Source: Betaproteobacteria bacterium
GTDB lineage: Bacteria > Acidobacteriota > Terriglobia > Acidiferrales > UBA7541
Length of the DNA: 42,252 nucleotides
Reading direction: 5' to 3'
NCBI GenBank assembly: GCA_903970165.1
Contig: CAJCHZ010000017.1
Coordinates: forward strand, 1-42,252
A model generated the notes under the pieces. That model was given only the letters and a program-made list of their open reading frames with translations, ran no database searches and was not told the origin of the DNA. Shown here in pieces: positions 24,540 to 33,122 of the stretch. Made by a program: the position numbers and the translations under genes. Every line of letters begins with the position of its first letter. Positions within the stretch are counted from its first letter, which is position 1.

Positions 24540-25931
24540 TTAGTGGCCCCCGCCGCTTAGTTCGCGCACGATGTCGCTGACGAACTTTTTTGCGTCGCCG
24601 AAGAGCATCATGGTGTTGTCGAGGTAATAGAGCGGATTGTCAATTCCTGCGAAACCGGCAGCCATGCTGCGCTTGATGACCATCACGGTGCGCGCTTTGT
24701 CTACGTCAATAATGGGCATGCCGAAAATGGGGCTGCTTTGATCGGAACGGGCGGCTGGGTTGGTCACGTCGTTTGCGCCAATCACCAGTGCGACATCTGT
24801 CTGCGGAAGGTCGCCATTGATCTGGTCCATCTCCATCAGCCGGTCATAAGGAATGTCGGCTTCGGCGAGCAGTACGTTCATGTGGCCCGGCATGCGTCCC
24901 GCGACGGGGTGAATGCCGAAGCGCACGTCAATGCCTTTCTTGGTCAGAATATCGTAGAGTTCGCGGACTTTGTGCTGGGCCTGCGCGACGGCCATGCCGT
25001 ATCCGGGAACGATGACCACTTTGTTGGCCGCAGCGAGAATTCCTGCGGCGTCTTCCGGCGAAGCGCTCTTGACCGCGCGTTCTTCTTTCGCGCCAGCGGC
25101 TGAAGGCTGCACCTGCCCAAACGCGCCGAACAGCACGTTTGTAAACGAGCGGTTCATGGCTTTGCACATGATCACGGAAAGTATGAAGCCGGAAGCTCCA
25201 TCTAACGCTCCGGCGACAATCAGCACCTTGTTGCTGAGGACAAAGCCCAGCAAAGCCGCGGAGAATCCGGCGTAGGAGTTCAACAGCGAAATCACCGTCG
25301 GCATGTCCGCGCCGCCGATGGGCGTCACCAGCATGATTCCGAAAAGCAGCGCCACACCAATCATGATCGGAAACAAGTACGTGTAATCGGGGTGAATAAC
25401 GAGAGCGATCATCAGGCCAATCGCTGCTGCAAGAACGGTCAAACTGACAATATTCTGTCCTTTGTATGTGATGGGCCGCTGGGGCAAAATCTCCTGCAAT
25501 TTGCCGGCGGCGATGATGCTGCCCGTAAATGTCAACGACCCGATAATCACTTCGAGCCCGATTTCCGCCATTTGAAACTTCGGCACATTCGGGGCAGAAA
25601 CATAATATTCCGCGATTCCGATCAGCGCGGCGGAAAGCGCTCCGAACGCGTGGCTCAAAGCGGTTCGCTGTGGAACCGCCGTCATCTTTACCAAGCCGAG
25701 TGGAAAACCCACCCCCGCGCCGATGATCAGCGTGATGATGATCCACTTGTACTGGCTCACTTCGGGATTGCAAAGCGTGGCGACCACGGCAATGGCGGAG
25801 GCAATTTCGCCGATGAGCACGCCGCGTTTGGCTGTGACCGGAGAGCCCAGCCATTTGATCGCCAGAATGAATCCAATAGCCGCCAGGATGTAGGTGACAT
25901 CGATGAGCTGCTGCAGGTCGGCCGGGCTCAT
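24540..25931 (-). CDS. pntB: NAD(P) transhydrogenase subunit beta
   Basis: A 463-residue membrane protein with the proton-conducting helices of domain II in the first 270 residues and the NADP(H)-binding domain III at the end. Domain III shows VVIVPGYGMAVAQAQHKV, HPVAGRMPGHMNVLLAEA and VALVIGANDVTNPAA. The enzyme transfers hydride from NADH to NADP+ using the proton gradient. The start overlaps the preceding pntA2 stop by ATGA. It is the last gene of the unit FNR, pntA1, pntA2, pntB. Confidence 0.96.
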   Translation of the reverse strand: MSPADLQQLIDVTYILAAIGFILAIKWLGSPVTAKRGVLIGEIASAIAVVATLCNPEVSQYKWIIITLIIGAGVGFPLGLVKMTAVPQRTALSHAFGALSAALIGIAEYYVSAPNVPKFQMAEIGLEVIIGSLTFTGSIIAAGKLQEILPQRPITYKGQNIVSLTVLAAAIGLMIALVIHPDYTYLFPIMIGVALLFGIMLVTPIGGADMPTVISLLNSYAGFSAALLGFVLSNKVLIVAGALDGASGFILSVIMCKAMNRSFTNVLFGAFGQVQPSAAGAKEERAVKSASPEDAAGILAAANKVVIVPGYGMAVAQAQHKVRELYDILTKKGIDVRFGIHPVAGRMPGHMNVLLAEADIPYDRLMEMDQINGDLPQTDVALVIGANDVTNPAARSDQSSPIFGMPIIDVDKARTVMVIKRSMAAGFAGIDNPLYYLDNTMMLFGDAKKFVSDIVRELSGGGH

Positions 25932-26227
25932 GATTTTTTCGCCGCCTTGCCCGTCTTGAACATGCCCAGCATGCGGTCGGTGATGACGAAACCGCCAACC
26001 ATGTTGCTGAAGGAAGCGGCCACGGCGATCAGCCCGAGAATCGTGGAGAGCCGCGTCTCATGGCGCCCGGCGATGATGATGGCCGCAACCAGAACGATAG
26101 CGTCCAGCGCGTTCGTCAACGACATGAGCGGCGTGTGCAGAAGCGGCGATACCCGCTTAATCAGTTCGATCCCCAGGAATGCGGCAAGGATGAACACAAA
26201 CAGGCTCGATATAAAATCCGCGGGCAT
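25928..26227 (-). CDS. pntAB: NAD(P) transhydrogenase alpha subunit, membrane part (PntA2/PntAB)
   Basis: A 99-residue membrane protein with three hydrophobic helices (FISSLFVFILAAFLGIELI, LDAIVLVAAIIIAG, LGLIAVAASFSNMVGGFVI). It corresponds to the C-terminal membrane part of the single-chain E. coli PntA, here a separate gene as in many bacteria with split transhydrogenase. The ATG at 26227 has an AAGGAGG site; an upstream in-frame start is rejected for that reason. It begins 10 bases after pntA1 and overlaps pntB. Confidence 0.93.
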   Translation of the reverse strand: MPADFISSLFVFILAAFLGIELIKRVSPLLHTPLMSLTNALDAIVLVAAIIIAGRHETRLSTILGLIAVAASFSNMVGGFVITDRMLGMFKTGKAAKKS

Positions 26228-26237
26228 CCGTTCCTCC

Positions 26238-27410
26238 TTAAGACTTCGCAGCCATCGCCGGCAGCTTATAGAATTCACGCAGCCGCGCGCTTACAATCTC
26301 GCCGCCCTGGGTCAGCAGCGTCTCGCGTATGATTTCGTCCTGCGCATTGATCTGCAACTTGCCGTCTTTCATCAAGTAGATCAGAAACGTGGCCAGGTTT
26401 TTCGCGTACATCTGGCTGGCGTGGTAGGGAACCGTGCTCGCCAGATTGATCGAGCCGATGATGGTTACGCCTTTCGCGACGACCGTTTTTTCGGGCTGTG
26501 TGAGTTCGCAATTTCCGCCGCGTTCTGCCGCAAGGTCTACAATCACCGACCCCGGCGCCATCCCCGAGACCATTTCTTTCGTTACGAGGATCGGCGACTT
26601 CTTTCCCGGAATCACTGCCGCGGTAATCACAACATCGCTTTCTGCAATCACTTTGCCGAGCAATTCGCGCTGCTTCTTATAAAACTCCTCGCCCTGGGCC
26701 GTCGCATAGCCGCGGGCATCCTGAGCATCTTTTGCCTCGATCGCTATTTCCACAAAGCGCCCGCCGAGGCTCTGCACTTGTTCTTTGACGGCAGGCCGCA
26801 AATCATAAGCGGAAACGACCGCACCGAGTCTGCGGGCCGTGGCGATGGCTTGCAGGCCGGCAACGCCGCATCCAACGATAAACGCGCGCGCCGGCGTAAT
26901 CGTGCCAGCCGCGGTCGTCAACATGGGAAACATTCGGGGCAAATAATCCGCAGCCACTAAGACCGCTTTGTATCCGCTGATCGTGGCCATCGAGGAAAGC
27001 GCGTCCATGCTCTGAGCGCGAGTCGTGCGCGGCATCAACTCAATCGAAAAAGCCGTCACACCCTTTGAAGCAACTTCCTGAACCGGTTCGAGCGCTCCGA
27101 GCGGCCGTAAAAACCCAATCAACGTCTGGCCATTGCGGTACAAAGGCACATCCTCCTTGCCGGTCTGGTCATTCGCGCCATAACAAAGCACTTGGGCCAC
27201 GATGTCCGCCGCCGCAAATACGTCCTTCCGCGTGGGCAAAATTTTCGCGCCCTTCGCTTCATACTCCATATCCGGATACCCCGCCGCCGATCCCGCGTCC
27301 GCTTCCACCACAACTTCCAATCCCACTTTCGTGAGGCTGGGAATGACACCCGGCACGATGGCCACGCGCCGCTCCCCAGGAAAGCTCTCTCGTGGAACTC
27401 CAAGAATCAT
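26238..27410 (-). CDS. pntAA: NAD(P) transhydrogenase alpha subunit, soluble NAD-binding part (PntA1/PntAA)
   Basis: A 390-residue soluble domain I protein. It starts MILGVPRESFPGERRVAIVP, the alanine-dehydrogenase/PNT N-terminal domain, and has the NAD fold GCGVAGLQAIATARRLGA with the acidic end of strand two in SAYDLRP. AELTQ-like and STVPYHASQMYAKN blocks follow as in other PntAA proteins. AGGAAG precedes the ATG at 27410. It lies 91 bases after the FNR gene on the same strand and 10 bases before pntA2. Confidence 0.95.
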   Translation of the reverse strand: MILGVPRESFPGERRVAIVPGVIPSLTKVGLEVVVEADAGSAAGYPDMEYEAKGAKILPTRKDVFAAADIVAQVLCYGANDQTGKEDVPLYRNGQTLIGFLRPLGALEPVQEVASKGVTAFSIELMPRTTRAQSMDALSSMATISGYKAVLVAADYLPRMFPMLTTAAGTITPARAFIVGCGVAGLQAIATARRLGAVVSAYDLRPAVKEQVQSLGGRFVEIAIEAKDAQDARGYATAQGEEFYKKQRELLGKVIAESDVVITAAVIPGKKSPILVTKEMVSGMAPGSVIVDLAAERGGNCELTQPEKTVVAKGVTIIGSINLASTVPYHASQMYAKNLATFLIYLMKDGKLQINAQDEIIRETLLTQGGEIVSARLREFYKLPAMAAKS

Positions 27411-27501
27411 GAAACTTCCTCCGGTACTGTCTGCGGAACACACTTTCCAATCTCACAACGAAGCGAAACTCGAAACTCAAAGTTCGATCGCACCGTACGC
27501 T

Positions 27502-28287
27502 TTATTCTGCAGCTTCTTTTCCGGGGATAAAATAGACCTCTTCGAACATCGACCCTTTGATCCAGCCGGCGCGCGTCAAGATGCCTTGCCCGTTTTCGCA
27601 CATACTCGGATGCCCGCACAGATATCCGGTGGTTGCCTCAGGACGCAATCCCCACTCCGAAACATACATGCGCACCAGGTCATCCACGCGGCCGGTCTGG
27701 CCCTTCCACGAGACGTCTTCCCAAGGCCGGCTGATGGTCGCTACATATTTGAACCAGGGAACTTCCGCAGCAATGCGTTCGAGTTCCTCGCGATACCCGA
27801 ACTCCCACGACCGGCTGCCGCCTTGAAGGCAATAAAGCTTGTGCGGGCCGGGCATCGCGCTGTTACCGTCTTTCCAATCCCTGTAGAGCGTGCGAACGTA
27901 ACTGACGAACGGCGCGATACCTGTGACCGTGGCGAGAAGAAGATGATTGGTGCGCCCGCTGCGCAAATCCAGGGTGAAGCGCCCCTTCGAGATTTTGCGG
28001 CAGAGCAAGGTGTCGCCTACGTTCAGCTTATAAAGATGCGGTGTAAGCGCGCCTTGCGGCACGAGCTCAATGAAAAACTCCAGCGATCCCTCTTCATAGG
28101 GCGACGACACGATAGAGTAGGCTCGCTCAATGCGCTTTTCCTCGTGGTCCACGCCCAGTGTTGCGTACTGCCCCGCCTTAAACGCAAACGGGCCACCTGG
28201 ATCCACGCGAATCAACCACAAGTCTTCGGACAAATCTTTCCGTTCGATAACCCGCGCCGTGAAATGTTTGTCCGTTGGCAGAGACAT
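27502..28287 (-). CDS. Ferredoxin/flavodoxin--NADP+ reductase
   Basis: A 261-residue FAD enzyme of the bacterial FNR type. FAD binding is shown by ERAYSIVSSP (RxYS), the pyridine-nucleotide part by TVTGIAPFVSYVRTL, and the late NADP segment by YLCGHPSMCENG. It exchanges electrons between NADPH and ferredoxin or flavodoxin. GGAGGG lies 8 bases before the ATG at 28287; the frame upstream is not needed. It precedes the three transhydrogenase genes on the same strand, so NADPH made by the transhydrogenase may be used to reduce ferredoxin or the reverse. A minus-strand terminator lies about 45 bases upstream. Confidence 0.9.
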   Translation of the reverse strand: MSLPTDKHFTARVIERKDLSEDLWLIRVDPGGPFAFKAGQYATLGVDHEEKRIERAYSIVSSPYEEGSLEFFIELVPQGALTPHLYKLNVGDTLLCRKISKGRFTLDLRSGRTNHLLLATVTGIAPFVSYVRTLYRDWKDGNSAMPGPHKLYCLQGGSRSWEFGYREELERIAAEVPWFKYVATISRPWEDVSWKGQTGRVDDLVRMYVSEWGLRPEATTGYLCGHPSMCENGQGILTRAGWIKGSMFEEVYFIPGKEAAE

Positions 28288-28329
28288 GCGTGTAGCCCTC
28301 CATCGCAGAAAGTCAAAAGTGATTTTGCC

Positions 28330-28370
28330 AAAAAAAGACCGGGAGGAGCACCCCAATGCGCCGCCCGGTC
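28330..28370 (-). terminator. Minus-strand intrinsic terminator upstream of FNR
   Basis: GACCGGG (28370-28364 read on the minus strand) pairs with CCCGGTC (28343-28337), with a 20-base loop, and seven T residues follow on the minus strand. It ends a transcript coming from above 28370, or acts as an attenuator before the FNR-pnt operon. Confidence 0.6.
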
Positions 28371-28405
28371 AAAGGTTTCTATGCGCTACCCCTGGATAGG
28401 ATCAA

Positions 28406-28528
28406 TCACACGAACGAAGCCAACTTGTCAGCGAGCTTGTCCGTTATGATGGGGAGATTCAGGCTGACGTCCGTGATTCGGCGCACCCAGATACCCAACC
28501 GGGCGGCATTGTACACCGGGAAGCCCAT
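28406..28528 (-). CDS. Possible 40-residue protein
   Basis: An ATG frame of 40 codons ends 36 bases before the minus-strand terminator. The product starts MGFPVYNAARLGIWVRRITD and ends in an amphipathic segment (ITDKLADKLASFV). There is no ribosome binding site and no recognised family, so it may be chance. The terminator directly behind it is the main reason to list it; a small RNA is the alternative. Confidence 0.3.
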   Translation of the reverse strand: MGFPVYNAARLGIWVRRITDVSLNLPIITDKLADKLASFV

Positions 28529-28623
28529 TTTGGGAGGAAGGGAATCACGGAGGAGAGAGACTTTTTTTGAAACATTTGGGGGCCTCCGGTACGTCTAACT
28601 TAGGACGCAAAGGGTACAGCTTG

Positions 28624-28656
28624 TCTGCCACATTACCCTCCACGGTAAACTCAGAC
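28624..28656 (+). promoter_or_regulatory. Leader hairpin upstream of the DUF5666 gene
   Basis: GTCTG (28624-28628) pairs with CAGAC (28652-28656) and, inside, TTACC (28633-28637) with GGTAA (28644-28648). It ends 36 bases before the ATG. It may be an RNA structure in the leader or a protein-binding dyad; the promoter itself is not clear. Confidence 0.4.
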
Positions 28657-28692
28657 GAGGTTTGCATTTCGCGTTAGCTAGCAGGAGACATC

Positions 28693-30018
28693 ATGGAATT
28701 GTGTAGCAGAAGGCGTGATCGTAAAAAGCGCCTGAGGTTGAGGACTATATTCATAAACGCGGCTGTGTGCGCCGCTGCGAGTTTTGTTGGAAGCGCGAGC
28801 ACGGCGGCAGCCGGGCGTCCCGGTCTTTCCCAAGCGGCAGCAGCACAGGCTGGCGCGGTTCACCCGGTGGGCACGGTAAAGGCCATCTCCGGAAAGACGA
28901 TCACCTTAACTACCGAGACTGGCGATGTCATCGTGCAGGTACAGGATGACGCACGCCTCCTCCGCATTACTCCTGATCAAAAGGATTTGAAGAATGCGGT
29001 GCCGCTCGACCTCAAGGATTTGCAGACCGGCGATCGTATTCTGGTCCGCGGCAAACTCGGTGACGACGGCAAAACTGTTCTGGCCGCTTCCGTCATCGCC
29101 ATAAAGCAGGCGGACATCGCCACGAAGCAGGCCCACGAGCGCGAAGAGTGGCAGCGCCATGGCGTAGGCGGCCTGGTGACCAAGCTTGACGCCGCCAGCG
29201 GCACGATTACGATTTCCACGAATGCCGTCGGCGCGGCTAAAGATGTGACCGTTCACATCTCCAAGGACACGATTCTGCGCCGCTACGCCACGGACTCCGT
29301 CAAGTTTGACGACGCAAAAATCGCGCCCATCGAGCAGATCAAGAACGGCGATCAACTGCGCGCCCGCGGGACGCGCAGCGCCGACGGCGCCGAACTTACG
29401 GCCGACGAAGTCGTCTCCGGAACGTTTCGCAATGTGGCGGGAACGATCAATGCCGTGGATACCGCGGCAAACACGATCACCGTAATGGACCTGATCACGA
29501 AGAAACCCCTCACCATAAAAGTCACGTCGGATACACAGCTTCGTAAATTGCAGCCTCAGATGGCTCAGATGATTGCGATGCGCCTCAAGGGCGGAGCTAC
29601 AGACGCGGGCGCGTCTGGCGGCGGGGCAAGCGGTTCCTCGGGTTCTTCGGCCACGCCGGCTGCGAAGCCTGCGGATGGGTCCGCAGCCGCCCAAGGCAGT
29701 GCAGGCGGACAAGGTAGTCAAAGTGGACAAGGTGCTGCAGGCGGTACGGGAGGCGCAGCAGGACGACCGGGCGGCGCGGCAAGAGGCGGCGACATGCAAC
29801 AAATTTTGAGCCGCATGCCAGCTGCCACGCTTGCGGAATTGCAGAAAGGCGACGCAGTGATGATCGTCACAACGGAAGGAACGCAATCCAGCGGCGCAAC
29901 AGCCATCACCCTGCTGGCCGGTGTCGAAACAATCTTGCAGGCGTCCCCACAAGCCTCCGGCATCCTAACTCCTTGGAGCCTCAGCGGCGCACCCGCTGGA
30001 GGGGATGTGGCACCTTGA
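28693..30018 (+). CDS. Exported DUF5666-repeat protein
   Basis: A 441-residue protein with a basic N-terminus and a hydrophobic export signal (about residues 18-40). Three similar beta-barrel-like units follow, each opening with a G-x-V/I-x-x-I/L pattern: about 60-135 (GTVKAISGKTITL), 160-240 (GLVTKLDAASGTITI) and 250-290 (GTINAVDTAANTITV). These resemble DUF5666, an OB-like family common in exported proteins. Residues about 300-371 are a Gly/Ala/Ser/Gln linker. The last 70 residues form another small unit containing LQKGDAVMIVTTEG. AGGAG precedes the ATG. The next gene, a TonB-dependent receptor, starts 44 bases after the stop, so the two are probably one operon. Confidence 0.83.
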   Translation: MELCSRRRDRKKRLRLRTIFINAAVCAAASFVGSASTAAAGRPGLSQAAAAQAGAVHPVGTVKAISGKTITLTTETGDVIVQVQDDARLLRITPDQKDLKNAVPLDLKDLQTGDRILVRGKLGDDGKTVLAASVIAIKQADIATKQAHEREEWQRHGVGGLVTKLDAASGTITISTNAVGAAKDVTVHISKDTILRRYATDSVKFDDAKIAPIEQIKNGDQLRARGTRSADGAELTADEVVSGTFRNVAGTINAVDTAANTITVMDLITKKPLTIKVTSDTQLRKLQPQMAQMIAMRLKGGATDAGASGGGASGSSGSSATPAAKPADGSAAAQGSAGGQGSQSGQGAAGGTGGAAGRPGGAARGGDMQQILSRMPAATLAELQKGDAVMIVTTEGTQSSGATAITLLAGVETILQASPQASGILTPWSLSGAPAGGDVAP

Positions 30019-30062
30019 AGTATTTCGGCCACAAACAAGAGTTTCTAACGTCAGGAGAAGGA

Positions 30063-33000
30063 ATGAATTTCAGCTCGATTTTTCGGAGTATCGTTTTCCT
30101 CGCAGCGCTTTTGCTTGCCCTGGGCGCGGTGAGCTACGCAGCGCAAGCTCCATCGCAAACTCAGCCGGCTGCGGGCACGGGAACTCTGCGCGGCCAGGTA
30201 ACCGATCCTTCGGGAGCGGCGGTGACGAGCGCAACGGTTGTTGTTTCCACCGCAGCTGGCGCGTCCACCGCGACAGCCAATCGGGACGGTATTTTCGAGG
30301 TCACAGGATTGGCTCCGGGAAAGTATGGCGTGAAAGTAGTGGCTCCTGGTTTTACGGTTTTTGAAAAGGCGGACGTCGAAATCAGCGCGGGCCAGGTGCA
30401 GAGACTGAATGTTTCCCTGACCATTGAAGTGCAGGAGCAGAAGGTCGAAGTTACCGACACCAGCACGAAAGTAGACGTCAATCCGGAGAACAACGCCGGC
30501 GCCATCGTGATGCAGGGGAAAGATCTCGACCAGCTTTCCGACGACCCCGATGAACTGCAATCCGAACTACAGGCGCTCGCTGGTCCTTCCGCGGGCCCTA
30601 ACGGCGGCCAAATTTATATTGACGGCTTCACGGCGGGCCAGCTTCCGCCGAAGGCTTCCATTCGCGAAATTCGCATCAATCAGAACCCTTTTTCCGCCGA
30701 ATACGACAAGCTCGGCTACGGGCGCATCGAGATCCTGACTAAGCCCGGCACGGACCAGTTTCACGGGCAGTTTTTCATGACGGGGAATACGGATTCCTTC
30801 AATTCGAAGAACCCGTTTGAAGTTTTGCCGCCGGATACTTCGCAACCCGGGTATGACACCTTTCAATTCAGCGCCAACGTGGGCGGCCCGCTTAGCAAAA
30901 AAGCATCTTTTTTCTTTAACATCGAGCGCCGCACCATCAGCGATCTCAATATCGTCAGCGCGCAAATCGTCGATCCCACAACGTTCGCTATCGAACCGTT
31001 CAGCGATGCCGTACCCAACCCCAAAACCCGTTTGAATCTCAGCCCGCGAATTGATTATCAGGTCACGTCGTCCAACACGCTCAGCGTGCGCTATCAGTAT
31101 TGGCGCAATACCGAAACGGATGACAACGTCGGCACGTTTAACCTGATCTCTCAAGCGACCAATCTGGCCGAAAGCGAACATACGATACAGGCTACCGACA
31201 CGCAGACCATCAGCCCCACCACCATCAACGAAACGCGTTTTCAGTTCATTCGCTCCACGACCTACGGCAACCCGGGTAGCCTTCTTCCGGCCATTAACGT
31301 TTCCGCCGCGTTCACCGGCGGAGGTTCCACCAGCGGAATCAACACCGACGCGATGAATCGCTATGAATTGCAGAACATCACCTACATCAACAAGGGAAAA
31401 AATACCTGGAAAATCGGTGGCCGCTTGCGCGAAACCACCGATAACAGCGCCTCCAACGGGACCTTCAACGGTTCCTATTATTTCGGATCGCGCCTTCAGC
31501 CGGGATGCTTGCCGACTACCTCGAACAATTGCGTCATCACACCGCTTGTGGCCTACCAGAACTTGTTGGAAGCGGTCGCCTCGGGAACCGAGGCAGCAGC
31601 GATCGCCAACGGTTATGGCCCCAGCTTCTATTCCTTGAATTACAACAGTGTCGGCACGGCCGCGGCTTACGCAAATTATTTCGACGGCGCCCTGTTTGTG
31701 CAGGACGACTACAAGTTGCGGCCGAACATCACCGTGAGCGGCGGTCTGCGCTTTGAGACGCAAAACAATCTTGGCGACCACGCGGATTTCGCGCCGCGCG
31801 TCGGCATTGCCTGGGGTATTGACGGCAACGGCAAGAACAAGGCTCCGAAAACAGTTTTGCGCCTGGGCTACGGAATTTTTTACGACCGCTTCACGGAAAG
31901 TCTCGTTTTGCAGCAGCAATTGCAAAACGGCTTAATTCAACAGCAGTACCTGATCGAGAATCCGACTTTCTTCAATCCCGCTATGACGACTCTGCCAGGA
32001 GACCCCGGTTTTCCCGCCAATAGCACGTCGCCGCAAACCGTTTATGTAAAGAACCCGAATCTGCGTACGCCTTACACAATGCAGACCGGCGTCACGCTCG
32101 AGCGCCAGGTCACCAAATCCGCCAACCTCTCGATCACCTATCTCAATTCCCGCGGCGACCACCAGTATTTCACCAACGTTTGCCCGCCAAACCTGGCTAT
32201 CACCGCGGACTGCGATTTTCACCCCCTCAATCCCAGTGACATCGGCTATCGCTTCGAATCCGAGGGCGTTTTCAAGCAAAACCAGCTCATCGTGAATGGC
32301 AGCGTGCGTATTCCGACTGGCCGTGGTTTCATCAAGGATCTTTCTCTCTTCGGCTACTACACATTGAATTATGCAAACAGCGACACTGCCGGCTCGGGCT
32401 TTGTTCCTTCCACGCCCGGCGACATCAGCGGCGATTATGGCCGCGCCGCGTTTGACGTTCGCAACCGCCTGTTTTTCGGAGGTACGGTTGGTATGCCGAA
32501 AGGATTTCGGCTGAGTCCGTTCCTGATTGCCAGCTCCGGCATTCCGTTCAATATCACCACCGGCTCGGACACTTACGGTGACGCGCAGTTCAATACGCGA
32601 CCTGCGTTCGCGACCAACTGCAGTGCGGGCGCACAGACCGGCGTGGTTCAAACGGCGTACGGCTGCTTCAATCTTCTCCCGACGCCCGGCGAGGCCCTGA
32701 TTCCGATTAACTATGGGACGCAGCCGGGGCGTTTCACCTTGAATCTCCGGCTCAGCAAAACCTTCGGCTTCGGGCTCAAGAAAGAAACGGCCGCGTCAGG
32801 CCAAGGTGCGGGTGGCCCTGGTGGCGGCGGAACGTTTGGGCGCGGTCCGGGTGGTCCGGGCCCTGGCGGACGAGGCGGCGGAGGTGGTGGACCGATGTTT
32901 GGCGGCGGAGGTGCTTCCAACTATCGCTACAATTTGACGCTTAGCGTGAGCGCCCGCAATGTGTTTAACAACGTGAACTATGGAGGCTATATCGGGAATC

Positions 33001-33104
33001 TCAGCTCACCGCTCTTTGGCGAAGCAAATTCCCTGGCAGGCCAACCTTATGCCACGACGGACGCAAACCGCCGCATTGATTTGCAATTGCAGTTCACCTT
33101 CTAA
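30063..33104 (+). CDS. TonB-dependent receptor with carboxypeptidase-regulatory-like domain and Gly-rich periplasmic or surface loop
   Basis: A 1013-residue outer-membrane protein. AGGAGAAGG precedes the ATG. A signal peptide (about 1-26) is followed by a carboxypeptidase-regulatory-like domain (about 38-120, TLRGQVTDPSGAAV), a plug region with IYIDGFTAGQLPPKASIREI and SAEYDKLGYGRIEILTKPG, and a barrel that ends DLQLQFTF. A tract of Gly, Pro and Arg runs from about residue 910 to 955, between barrel strands, and is unusual for an ordinary receptor. It follows the DUF5666 gene, whose product has a similar Gly-rich tract, suggesting that the two act together at the envelope. The ligand is unknown. 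Confidence 0.9.
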   Translation: MNFSSIFRSIVFLAALLLALGAVSYAAQAPSQTQPAAGTGTLRGQVTDPSGAAVTSATVVVSTAAGASTATANRDGIFEVTGLAPGKYGVKVVAPGFTVFEKADVEISAGQVQRLNVSLTIEVQEQKVEVTDTSTKVDVNPENNAGAIVMQGKDLDQLSDDPDELQSELQALAGPSAGPNGGQIYIDGFTAGQLPPKASIREIRINQNPFSAEYDKLGYGRIEILTKPGTDQFHGQFFMTGNTDSFNSKNPFEVLPPDTSQPGYDTFQFSANVGGPLSKKASFFFNIERRTISDLNIVSAQIVDPTTFAIEPFSDAVPNPKTRLNLSPRIDYQVTSSNTLSVRYQYWRNTETDDNVGTFNLISQATNLAESEHTIQATDTQTISPTTINETRFQFIRSTTYGNPGSLLPAINVSAAFTGGGSTSGINTDAMNRYELQNITYINKGKNTWKIGGRLRETTDNSASNGTFNGSYYFGSRLQPGCLPTTSNNCVITPLVAYQNLLEAVASGTEAAAIANGYGPSFYSLNYNSVGTAAAYANYFDGALFVQDDYKLRPNITVSGGLRFETQNNLGDHADFAPRVGIAWGIDGNGKNKAPKTVLRLGYGIFYDRFTESLVLQQQLQNGLIQQQYLIENPTFFNPAMTTLPGDPGFPANSTSPQTVYVKNPNLRTPYTMQTGVTLERQVTKSANLSITYLNSRGDHQYFTNVCPPNLAITADCDFHPLNPSDIGYRFESEGVFKQNQLIVNGSVRIPTGRGFIKDLSLFGYYTLNYANSDTAGSGFVPSTPGDISGDYGRAAFDVRNRLFFGGTVGMPKGFRLSPFLIASSGIPFNITTGSDTYGDAQFNTRPAFATNCSAGAQTGVVQTAYGCFNLLPTPGEALIPINYGTQPGRFTLNLRLSKTFGFGLKKETAASGQGAGGPGGGGTFGRGPGGPGPGGRGGGGGGPMFGGGGASNYRYNLTLSVSARNVFNNVNYGGYIGNLSSPLFGEANSLAGQPYATTDANRRIDLQLQFTF

Positions 33105-33122
33105 CTACGCGCGAACGAAAGC

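Larger units (their letters stand above)
28288..28692. other. Divergent intergenic region with a terminator and a possible tiny gene
   Basis: About 400 bases between the FNR and the DUF5666 gene. It holds a minus-strand intrinsic terminator (28330-28370), a possible 40-codon minus-strand frame just before it (28406-28528), and a plus-strand hairpin (28624-28656) in the presumed leader of the DUF5666 gene. Confidence 0.5.

Noticed and set aside
25392..28449. Long plus-strand frames over the pnt genes and FNR
   Set aside because: They mirror clear transhydrogenase and FNR genes on the minus strand and show no protein-like pattern.
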